A stretch of 64,000 nucleotides of DNA from Acidimicrobiales bacterium (GTDB lineage: Bacteria > Actinomycetota > Acidimicrobiia > Acidimicrobiales > Acidimicrobilacustridaceae): the NCBI GenBank assembly GCA_018401565.1, contig JAGYKS010000028.1, positions 62,001 through 126,000 of the forward strand, read 5' to 3'. The first letter of the stretch is position 1. The number at the start of each line of letters is the position of its first letter. Shown piece after piece: positions 55,996 to 64,000 of this stretch. Under the pieces are notes generated by a model, which was given only the letters and a program-made list of their open reading frames with translations, had not been told where the DNA came from and did not search any database. Both the position numbers and the translations under genes were made by a program.

Positions 55996-57392
55996 ATGAC
56001 CAAGCGTCTCATTCCCGTTCTGCTCGTCGTCGGGGCACTTGTGCTCGGTGCCTGCAGTAGCAGAAGCACGAGCAACCAGAACGGCCGGTTCCACGACCAC
56101 GGCACCTGATGCGGCAACGGTTTCGGCCGACTTTGGTGATCCTGGAGTCCCCGTGCGGGCCCGGTGATGCCACCATCGATCCGAGCCAGAACGGTGGCCC
56201 CACACTCAAGGTGGGCACCCCAACCGACAAGGGCTTCGAGATCGTCCCGGGGCTGAACGTCGAGATGGAAGATGCAGCCAAGGCCTTCATCGGCTGGTGC
56301 AACGATCAGGGCGGCGTGCAGGGGCTTCCTCTGGAACTCGTTGAGTTGGATGCCGCCTACTTCAACGTTCCTGCGCTGATGGAGACCGCATGTGACCAGG
56401 TGTTCGCCATGGTGGGCGGCGGGTTGGTCCTCGACGACCAGGTCTTCCCCCGATTCAACGAGTGCGGAATGATCGACATCGCCGGGTTCACCGTCACATC
56501 GGCCAAGGCCATGTCGTCGGGTATGGCCCAGCCGCTGCCCAACCCGTCCAATCTGAAGCCGACGAACTGGTTGCAGTGGGCAAAGGACAACTACCCCACC
56601 GAAATCGAACGTACGGCGGTGATGTACGGCAATATCGGCAGCATCGAGGTTGTGGCCCTGCAGGACATCGCCACCATGGACGCTCTCGGTGGCTTCACCG
56701 TGGTGTCCACCCCGGTGTACAACCCCGGTGGTGAGTCCAACTGGGCGCCGTTCGCCCAGCAGCTCAAGGACAACAACGTCACCTTCCTCACCTTCGTCGG
56801 CCAGCCGGCCAACCTGGCATCGCTGCTGCGATCCATGGACGAGATCGGCTACCGGCCACCGTTGATCATGCAGCAGGCGAACTTCTACGACGAGGTCCTC
56901 ACCGACGGCGCCGGGAGCCTTGCCGACGGCGTGATCGTGCGGTCGTTCTACACGCCGTTCGAGGAGCCCGAAGATTCCCCGGCCATGGCCAAGTACCTCG
57001 AGGTCATGGAGACGTACAACCCGTCAGGCAAGATCGCTGGCCTGGGCATCCAGTCCATGTCGGCCTACCTGATGTTCGTGACGGCGTCGAACCTGTGCCT
57101 CGACAGCAACGACGGTGTGCTCGAGCGGGAGTGCGTGCTCGACGCCGCACTCGGCATCGACGAATGGACCGGCGGTGGCCTTCACGCCCCCAGCAACCCG
57201 GGTGCCAACGAACCTTCCAACTGTGGGTTGCTGTTCGAGATCTCGGACGGCAAGTTCACCCGGCTGTTCCCCGAACGTGGCAGCGCCGATGACAACGGCG
57301 GCGGCTGGAACTGCATCGACCCCGGTCTCGCAGCTATTGAGGGGGACTTCGGGGACACCACCGCAGGGGTAGACCCCAGCCGCAGCAACTGA
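55996..57392 (+). CDS. ABC transporter substrate-binding lipoprotein (Liv/Peripla_BP_6 type), frameshifted
   Basis: The protein begins MTKRLIPVLLVVGALVLGAC, a lipoprotein signal, and after a Ser/Thr linker shows GGPTLKVGTPTDKGFEI, DAAKAFIGWCNDQGGVQGLP, VVSTPVYNPGGESNWAPFA and FVGQPANLASLLRSMDEIGY, typical of branched-chain-amino-acid-type binding proteins. Frame changes near 56065 and 56150 affect only the linker. Its ligand is unlikely to be an amino acid given operator G and the steroid setting; this is inference. ATG 55996 has a G-run upstream. Confidence 0.88.
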
Positions 57393-57410
57393 CGCCAGTA
57401 GGGGCGTGAC

Positions 57411-59684
57411 GTGGAACAACTGATCGCCTACACCATCATCGGCATCACCACCGGTGCCATCTATGCGGTGGCAGCCAGTGGTCTGGTGGTGACCTACACC
57501 ACCTCGGGCATCTTCAATTTTGCCCATGGCGCCACCGGGATGTTGGCGGCGTTCGCCTACTGGCAGTTTCGGTTTGGATGGGGTGGCCGGCGCCTCTGGC
57601 GTTGCTGATGGTGCTGGGGATTATTGCCCCGTTGTTTGGTGCTGCCATTGAACGCGTCGTGCTGCGCAATTTGCGCGACGCCAGCGACGTCGTCAAGGTA
57701 ACGGTCACCGTTGGCCTCATGGTGGCCATGATCGGGCTGGCCAACTGGTTGTGGCCCCCCGCCAGCAGGGTCCGGTTCAAGGGCTTCTTCGACGGACAGA
57801 GTGTGGAACTGTTTGGCGTGAACGTCAGCTGGCACAAGCTGATCGCTCTTGGTTGCGCCATTGCCGTGGCACTTGCCCTTCGGCTGTTCCTCTACCGCAC
57901 CCGTCTCGGCGTGGCCATGCGGGCTGCGGTCGACGACCGCAACCTGGCGCAGCTCAACGGGGCCCGGCCGGCAGTTGCGTCCATGACCGCATGGGCCGGC
58001 AGCGCGTCGCTTGCCGGTCTGGCCGGCATTTTGCTGGCCGCCGAGGTGGGCCTCAACATCGTCCCACTCACCTTCCTGGTGGTGAGTGCCTACGCTGCCG
58101 CAATCGTGGGCCGTCTGCGCAGCCTGCCGTGGACATTCGTGGGCGCACTCATGCTGGGCGTCCTCGAGGCGTACACACTGTGGGCAAACGGTGCCAGCTG
58201 GTTCCCCCAGCAGATCGGCAACTTCACCACTGCCGGCCTGCGATCGGCGCTGCCCATGATCTTTTTGTTCGTGGTGCTTATCGCCCTACCCCAGGAACGT
58301 CTGCGCGCAGGTGCCATTCGGGTCCGGGAGCGGGCGGTGACCCCAACATGGCCCATGTCGCTGTTGGGTTGTGCACTGCTCATCGGTTTCATATGGTCAC
58401 TCACCGGACTGCTCACCCGTGGAGACCTGTTGCTGGCGTCACGGGGGCTGGTATTTGCCATCGCCGCACTATCGCTGGTTCCTCTGACTGGCTACGCCGG
58501 ACAGCTCTCGTTGGCACCACTCACCTTTGCCGGTCTCGGTGCGGTTCTGATGGGCTACATGCCGTGGGGCGGGTCGGTGGTGTCGCTCGTGGCCACCGTG
58601 GTGCTTGTGGCAGGGATCGGGGCACTGGTGGCGTTGCCAGCGTTGCGGCTGCAGGGGATTTATCTGCGCCCTGGCCACGGGGGCCTTCGCCATCATGGTG
58701 ACGATCCTGGTGTTCAACCAGGCAAACGTGTTCCGCAATGGCGTTGTGGAGGTTCCCGCTCTTGACCTGCCGGGCCTTGACCTGACCCAACCGGGCCAGA
58801 AGCTGGTCTTTTTGGCCGTTGCATTCTCGGTCCTCGCCCTTTGTGTGGTGGCATTGCGCCGCAGTCGCCTGGGTCGTCGCATGGTGGCCATGAAGGACTC
58901 CCCTTTGGCCGGAGCGACCATGGGGATGAACCTCACCGCCACCAAGTTGGCGGCGTTCAGCATCTCGGCCGCCATCGCATCACTGGCCGGAGCCCTCAAC
59001 GCCGGCAAGGTCACTGCCGACCAGTTCGCCTGGGAAAACAGCCTGCCACTGGTCCTGCTCACCGTGGTGGGTGGGGTTGCCGCCGTGAGTGGAGCATTGT
59101 TCGGTGGTGCGCTGCTGGGACTCAACACCCTTCTCGCCGCAGCGATCCCAACACTGTCCAACCTCACCAAGGTGCTGCCGGGCATCGTCGGCATCAGCCT
59201 GGGACGCAACCCCGACGGTGCCGTGCCACAGATCGAGGAGCCCTTTGCCCCGGTGGGACGTCATCTCCCCTCGTTGGTGATCGCCATCGCCGGTGCGATT
59301 GTGCTGCGGCTGCTCACTGGCCCGGTGCTGTCGAACTGGTCGTTCACCGTCGGGCTCATCGTGTGGGTGCTGGCGGTCGTGCCGAATCTTCCCGGCATCT
59401 TGTCCGGGGAAGTCCCCGTGGCCCGTCGGGTCACCGTTGCCGTCGGCCTTGCGGCCGCCATGCTGCTGGCCGCCGGTATCGACTGGGGCACCGTACTCAA
59501 CGCCACCGGATGGCGCCTGTTGGTTGCCATCCTGATCGTGGCTGGCGCCGGACTCACCGGGCGAAGTGCCCTTGACGCCACACCCCGCGCACCGCGTGAA
59601 TCGCCCGACATGATCGGCATCGACCGAGACTTCAGTCCTGCCGAGATCGCCGAAGTCGACCGGGTGCTCGGGGGCGTACGGTGA
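57411..59684 (+). CDS. Fused Liv-type ABC permease (LivH-LivM), two frameshifts
   Basis: One product of about 757 residues joins both permease types. The LivH part starts MEQLIAYTIIGITTGAIYAV with FNFAHGATGMLAAFAYWQF and later TRLGVAMRAAVDDRNLAQLN. The LivM part has FAIAALSLVPLTGYAGQLSL, RRSRLGRRMVAMKDSPLAG and TVVGGVAAVSGALFGGALLG. Two single-base changes, near 57585 (in a G-run) and 58668, break it but both domains stay in one reading once repaired. The end (GIDRDFSPAEIAEVDRVL) is polar. The stop overlaps livG. Confidence 0.87.
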
Positions 59685-60391
59685 CTGCCATGCTGGAAGT
59701 TGACGGGGTGACGGTGCGATTCGGCGGCGTGGTCGCTGTGGACGGTGCCAGCATTGAAGCGCGGTCCGGTGAGATCACCGGGCTCATCGGCCCCAACGGC
59801 GCTGGAAAAACCACCCTGTTCAACGTCATCACCGGGGTTCAGCCCGCTGCTGGCGGAACGATTCGCCTCGACGGCACCGACATCACCAAGCTGGCCACCC
59901 ATCGCCGGGCCAAGATGGGAATGTCGCGCACCTTCCAGCGTCTCGAATTGTTTTGGACCCTCACGGTTGCCGACAACGTGCGGGTCGCCGCCGAGCTCGC
60001 CCGCCATGGGGATCCCACAGCCCTGACTGAAGAACTGCTCGATCGAGTCGGCATCTCACATCTGGCCGCCGAGCCGTCGGGCAGTCTTCCCACCGGGTCC
60101 GCCCGACTGGTGGAGGTGGCCCGTGCGCTGGCGTCGACACCTCGGGTGCTGCTGCTTGATGAGCCCGCATCGGGACTCAACGAGAGCGAAACCGTTGCCC
60201 TTGGCGCCTTGCTGCGCCAGTTGGTTGCCGACGGTCTGGCCGTGGTTCTGGTGGAGCACGACATGAGTCTGGTCATGGACATCTGTGACCACGTATCGGT
60301 CCTCGACCTCGGTCGCATCATCGCCTCGGGCCCACCAGCCGAGGTCCGCACTCAGCCGGCGGTCATCGAGGCCTACCTGGGGGTCGCATGA
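59681..60391 (+). CDS. livG: ABC transporter ATP-binding protein, LivG type
   Basis: The 236-residue ATPase has Walker A GPNGAGKTTL, the LivG-type MSRTFQRLELF after the Q-loop, a signature region reading PTGSARLVEVARAL (the usual LSGGQ is degenerate), and Walker B RVLLLDEPASGLN, followed by VLVEHDMSLVMDICD. GTG 59681 overlaps the permease stop; ATG 59690 is an alternative. It overlaps livF by ATGA. The weak signature motif is unusual for the class. Confidence 0.9.
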   Translation: MTAMLEVDGVTVRFGGVVAVDGASIEARSGEITGLIGPNGAGKTTLFNVITGVQPAAGGTIRLDGTDITKLATHRRAKMGMSRTFQRLELFWTLTVADNVRVAAELARHGDPTALTEELLDRVGISHLAAEPSGSLPTGSARLVEVARALASTPRVLLLDEPASGLNESETVALGALLRQLVADGLAVVLVEHDMSLVMDICDHVSVLDLGRIIASGPPAEVRTQPAVIEAYLGVA

Positions 60392-61112
60392 CCATGACGA
60401 CCCCAGTGATGCCCCCATTCTGGCGCTCAATGACATCCGGGCCGCCTACGGGGAAATCGAAGTACTGCACGGTGTCACCATCGAGGTGTCGGCCGGGTCA
60501 GTGGTGGCGTTGTTGGGACCCAATGGTGCCGGCAAAACAACCGTCATCGGCGTGGCCAGCGGCCTGGTGCCCACCACCGGTGGCACCGTCGCCATGTCGG
60601 GTTTTGACGTCACAGGTGTGAGTGCAACCGAAATCGCCCGGGCCGGCGTGTGCACCATCCCTGAGGGCCGTGGTGTGTTTCCCAATCTCACCGTCACCGA
60701 GAACCTGCGCATGGCCACCTACACCGGGGTGTCACAGGCAGAGGTCGAGGAACGGGCGTACACCCGCTTTCCACGGCTGTCCGAGCGCCGCACCCAGCTG
60801 GCGGGCACCATGTCGGGTGGCGAGCAGCAGATGCTGGCCATGGCCAGGGGACTTGCCACCGATCCTGCCGTGCTCATGCTTGATGAACTGTCCATGGGTT
60901 TGGCCCCAAAGATTGTGGGCCAGCTCTACGAACAGGTCGCCAGCATCGCCGCTGATGGCGTGTCGGTACTGGTGGTCGAGCAGTTCGCCCGCTCGGTCCT
61001 CGGAGTGGCAGACCACGCCGTGGTGATGACTCAGGGGCTGGTGCGCTACACCGGACCTGCCTCGGAACTTGATGAAGAGATGTTGGCAACGACCTACCTT
61101 GGGGGGCCATGA
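60388..61112 (+). CDS. livF: ABC transporter ATP-binding protein, LivF type, frameshift near its start
   Basis: The second ATPase has AAYGEIEVLHGVTIEV, Walker A GPNGAGKTTV, the LivF-type IPEGRGVFPNLTVTENL, signature MSGGEQQMLAMARGL and Walker B AVLMLDELSMGLAP, then VLVVEQFARSVL. ATG 60388 overlaps the livG stop, but after MTM the frame is off by one (a C seems missing near 60398); the main frame is intact afterwards. It overlaps the next small gene by ATGA. Confidence 0.9.
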
Positions 61113-61477
61113 ACACCGAACGGATCAACGAGTTCAGCGAAGAGGTATCGCAGCTTCAGCTTCGGGCCGGACGCGGTGACAGAGAGCGCGTGCTGCTGGC
61201 GGCGGGGGTGGTGGCCCTGGTGGCCGGCATCGTGCTGGCTGTGGCGGGAGGGATCACGGCCTCGGGAGCAGCCACGCCGCTGGACCAGACCTCGGCGCTG
61301 GCCACCAGCACGTACATCGGGGTGGCACTGCTGATCGCAGGGGCTGCGCTGTTCATTCGCTACTCAGTGGGAAGACTGCTGCGTTTTTGGATGGTGCGGC
61401 TGGTGCATGAACAACGCAGCGAAACCGACCGTCTCATCGCCGCCATCGAAAAGATGAACCAGGGCCCACAGGCCTAG
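61109..61477 (+). CDS. Small two-helix membrane protein at the end of the transporter operon
   Basis: The 122-residue product has a charged N-terminus (NTERINEFSEEVSQLQLRAG), two hydrophobic segments at about residues 30-52 and 69-86, and a polar helical tail (QRSETDRLIAAIEKMNQ). It resembles no family I recognise. It overlaps the livF stop by four bases, so it is made with the transporter and may be an accessory subunit. It is convergent with the LLM gene. Confidence 0.75.
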   Translation: MNTERINEFSEEVSQLQLRAGRGDRERVLLAAGVVALVAGIVLAVAGGITASGAATPLDQTSALATSTYIGVALLIAGAALFIRYSVGRLLRFWMVRLVHEQRSETDRLIAAIEKMNQGPQA

Positions 61478-61495
61478 GCGACACCGCCAGCAGGA

Positions 61496-62534
61496 TCAGC
61501 CCAGGACCAGTTCGGCGACCTGACGCAGGGTTGCCGGCGAGCCGCCCACGAGGATCGACGTGACCCGGCTCTCGCGCCACGCCTCGAGGTCGTCGCGGAT
61601 CTTGGCCGGCGGACCCACCAGACAGATCTCGTCGATCATGGCGTCGGGAACGGCGGCCACGGCGTCAGACTGATGGCCCGACAGGTACAGGTCCTGAATG
61701 GTGTCCACGGCCTGCTCGTAGCCAAGACGCCGGAACACGTCAGCGTGGAAGTTGGCCTCTTTGGCCCCCATGCCGCCCACGTACAGCGCCAAAATGGGGC
61801 GCATGGCGTCGTAGGCCACGTTCACATCGTCGTTGACCGCCACGTTCACCGTGGCCAGCACCTCGAACTCGTCGGGGGTGCGCCGGGCGCCGGGCCTGGC
61901 AAACCCCTCGTCGAGGTGGGGGGCGTACAGCTCCTCGTGTCGGGGGGCGTAGAAGATGGGGAACCAGCCGTCGGCGATCTCAGCGGCCAGGGCCACGTTC
62001 TTGGGTCCCTCGGCGCCGAGGAGGATCGGCAGGTCGGCCCGAAGGGGGTGGGTCATGATGTTGAGCGACTTGCCCAGGCCGGTGCCACCAATGGCCGGGA
62101 TGGGGTACTCGGGTCCGTCGTTGGTGATGCGTTCGTTGCGCTCCATGATCCGACGGATGATGTCGACATACTCACGGGTGCGGGCCAGGGGCTTGTTGAA
62201 CCGCTGGCCGTACCAGCCCTCCACCACCTGGGGACCGCTCACCCCAAGACCGAGGCAGAACCGGCCGCCCGACAGGTGGTCCATGGTGGCCGCTGCCATG
62301 GCCGCTGCCGCCGGGGTGCGGGCTGAAAGCTGCATCAGGTTGGTGCCCAGCCGCAGGGTCGTTGTGCGTGATCCCCACCACGCCAGCGGGCTGATGACGT
62401 CGCTCCCCCACGACTCGGCCGTCCACGCCGAATCGAAGCCCAGTCGCTCCACCTCGACGATGGTTTCGTCCACGCCGAGCGGGCATGTCCCGCCCCCAGT
62501 ATCCGATGTGCCAACCCAGCTTGAGATCACCCAT
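61496..62534 (-). CDS. LLM-class F420-dependent oxidoreductase (Rv3520c-like), frameshifted near 62490
   Basis: The enzyme begins MGDLKLGWHIGYWGRDMP (ATG 62534), then in a second frame LGVDETIVEVERLGFDSAWT, AESWGSD, LRLGTNLMQLSARTPAA, DHLSGGRFCLGLGVSGPQVV and PILLGAEGPKNVALAAEIAD. One extra C near 62490 explains the break. M. tuberculosis has a similar enzyme, Rv3520c, in its cholesterol regulon. It would reduce or oxidise a steroid intermediate with F420. It is divergent from fadE26-like across operator H. Confidence 0.87.
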
Positions 62535-62577
62535 GGGGCGACACCCTACCCCCATGGCCCTGGCGGCGCGCTAGAGT

Positions 62578-62594
62578 TCTGACGCGGCGTCAGA
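62578..62594. promoter_or_regulatory. Island operator, site H (perfect palindrome)
   Basis: TCTGACG-CGG-CGTCAGA, perfect arms, in the 111-base gap between the LLM gene (start 62534) and fadE26-like (start 62646). A -10-like CTAGAG lies to its left on the minus-strand side. Confidence 0.8.
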
Positions 62595-62645
62595 AACTGA
62601 TGCACCATCGCCACAGCACTACTCACCTCACCTTCGGGGGATCCC

Positions 62646-63850
62646 ATGGAGATCGGCTACACACCAGTGCAGGAGGCCACACGGGCCGAGCTGCGGTCGT
62701 ACTACGACACCCTGCTCGACGACCAGACCCGCGCCGAACTGGCTGACAGCCACGGCGTCGGTCCGGCCATGCGCGGCGTGTGGAAGCAGATGTGTGCCGA
62801 TGGTTGGGCGGGGTGGGCTGGCCCACCGAATACGGCGGCAAGGGACTCGGGCCCATTGAGCAGTTCATCTTCTTCGATGAGTCCATGCGTGCCGGCGCTC
62901 CGGTGCCCATGCTGACCATCAACACCGTCGGCCCCACCCTCATGAACTTCGGTGACGACGCCCAGCGCGAGTTCTACCTGCCCAAGATCCTGGCTGGCGA
63001 CATCCACTTTTGCATCGGGTACAGCGAGCCGCAGGCCGGCAGCGACCTGGCGGCGCTGGCCACCCGGGCGGTGCGCGACGGCGACGAGTACGTGATCACC
63101 GGCAACAAGATGTGGACCTCGCTGTCCAGCGATGCCGACTACTGCTGGCTGGCAGTGCGCACCGGACCCTCAGAAGCCGAGGCCGAAGCAGCTGGTGAGC
63201 CGTGGAAAAAGCACAAGGGCATCTCGATCATCATCGTGCCCATGGATACCCCTGGCATCACCATCTCGCCGCTTCACCTCATCGGCGAGCACGACATCAA
63301 CGCCGTGTTCTTCGACGGTGTGCGGGTGCCGGTGACCAACTGTGTCGGTGGCGAGAACAACGGCTGGACGCTCATCACCAACCAGCTCAACCACGAGCGG
63401 GTCACGTTGTGTTCGACCGGAGTGGTGGAGCGTGCGTTCACCGACATCCGTCAGTGGGCCGCCGACACCAAGCTGCCTGACGGCCGAAGGGTCATCGACC
63501 AGGACTGGGTCCAGCTCAACCTGGCCAAGGTGTTCGCCGAACTCGACGTGCTCCGGCTCATGAACTGGCAGGTGGGCTGGGAAGCCACCCAGGGCAAGCT
63601 CGACGTGGGTCACTGCTCGGCCATCAAGGTGTTCGGCACCGAGTACTACCTCGAGGCGTTCCGCCTGCTCATGGAGGTGCTCGGACCCGTCGCCTACCTC
63701 GAGCAGGGCACTCCCGGGGCGGTCCTCGCCTCACGCCTCGAGATGCTCTACCGGGGCATGCTCATCCTCACCTTCGGTGGCGGCACCAACGAACTGCAAC
63801 GCGACCTGATCACCATGTTCTCACTCGGATTCCCCAGGGCGGCACGCTGA
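62646..63850 (+). CDS. fadE26: Acyl-CoA dehydrogenase FadE26 (ChsE4)-like, frameshifted near 62805
   Basis: ChsE4-ChsE5 is a heteromeric dehydrogenase acting on C26/C24 steroid side-chain CoA esters. The 400-residue product starts MEIGYTPVQEATRAELRSYY, then, after one frame change, VGWPTEYGGKGLGPIEQFIF, FCIGYSEPQAGSDLAALAT, ITGNKMWTSLSSDADYCW, ITNQLNHERVTLC and LTFGGGTNELQRDLITM. The alpha-type chain carries the FAD contacts and the next gene looks like the beta chain. They overlap by one base (TGATG). Confidence 0.9.
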
Positions 63851-64000
63851 TGGACTTTTCATTTTCACCCGAACAAACAGAATTGCGGGACCTCGCCGCA
63901 CGGATCCTCGGCGATGCCACCACCTCCGAACGTGCCAAGTCCGTCACCGCCAGTGCCGATGGCACCGACCACGAGTTGTGGGCGGCACTTGCCACTGCCG
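63850..64000 (+). CDS. fadE27: Acyl-CoA dehydrogenase FadE27 (ChsE5)-like, 5' fragment cut by window end
   Basis: Only about 50 codons are visible: MDFSFSPEQTELRDLAARIL and onwards through GTDHELWAALATA, the N-terminal helical domain of acyl-CoA dehydrogenases. Position directly after fadE26 with a one-base overlap fits the ChsE5 partner, as in Rv3504-Rv3505. The rest lies outside the window. Confidence 0.8.
   Translation, partial: MDFSFSPEQTELRDLAARILGDATTSERAKSVTASADGTDHELWAALATA

Overview
The window is high-GC DNA from an actinobacterium. The evidence is a phosphatidylinositol-mannoside block (pgsA-patA-pimA) lying near pdxS as in mycobacteria, LytR-CpsA-Psr and DUF2510 proteins, F420-type luciferase-like enzymes, many GTG starts, and steroid genes whose closest remembered relatives are mycobacterial. 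An uncultured member of the Acidimicrobiia is a reasonable guess, but this is inference.

Region 1 (1-23.4 kb) is mostly housekeeping. It holds pdxS, a DUF3048 lipoprotein, htpX, lemA, pimA-patA-pgsA, an LCP cell-wall enzyme, a cytochrome bd-type oxidase (cydAB), zwf, pcm, class I fumarase, a four-repeat DUF2510 protein, a flavodoxin, a nitroreductase, a glycolate-oxidase-like FAD enzyme with a ThDP enzyme, a J-domain/beta-propeller protein, a glutathionyl-hydroquinone-reductase-like protein and a small membrane protein.

Region 2 (23.4-64 kb) is a large steroid-catabolism island. It carries cholesterol side-chain genes (fadA5-like thiolase, fadE29-like, fadD19-like, echA19, alpha-methylacyl-CoA racemase, ltp3/ltp4 with DUF35 partners, fadE26/fadE27) and ring C/D genes (fadE30, ipdF, echA20, ipdA, ipdB, ipdC). 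With them are several SDRs, a MaoC protein, CoA-transferases, an HMG-CoA-synthase-like/thiolase pair, F420-type enzymes, and a complete branched-chain-amino-acid-type ABC transporter with a fused permease. Two divergent pairs (SDR|echA20 and fadD19|echA19) match the layout of the Mycobacterium tuberculosis cholesterol locus. cysH lies inside the island but looks unrelated.

The most striking signal is a 17-bp palindrome, TCTGACG-N3-CGTCAGA. It occurs eight times, at 26819, 26877, 30927, 38451, 45186, 51690, 55915 and 62578. Every copy lies in an intergenic gap between divergent genes, and only in the steroid island. It does not match the KstR or KstR2 operators as I know them, so it looks like the operator of a different regulator that unifies side-chain, ring C/D and transport genes. 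The TetR-family gene at 23433 is the only regulator gene visible and the obvious candidate.

Two properties affect reading. At least 20 otherwise well-conserved genes carry one or more single-base frameshifts, often in short G/C runs; these look like sequencing or assembly errors, so I give merged coordinates. Short tandem repeats (10-23 bp) also recur at gene ends and several include the stop codon. No rRNA, tRNA, CRISPR, insertion sequence or prophage was recognised, and no gene-free stretch exceeds 300 bases.
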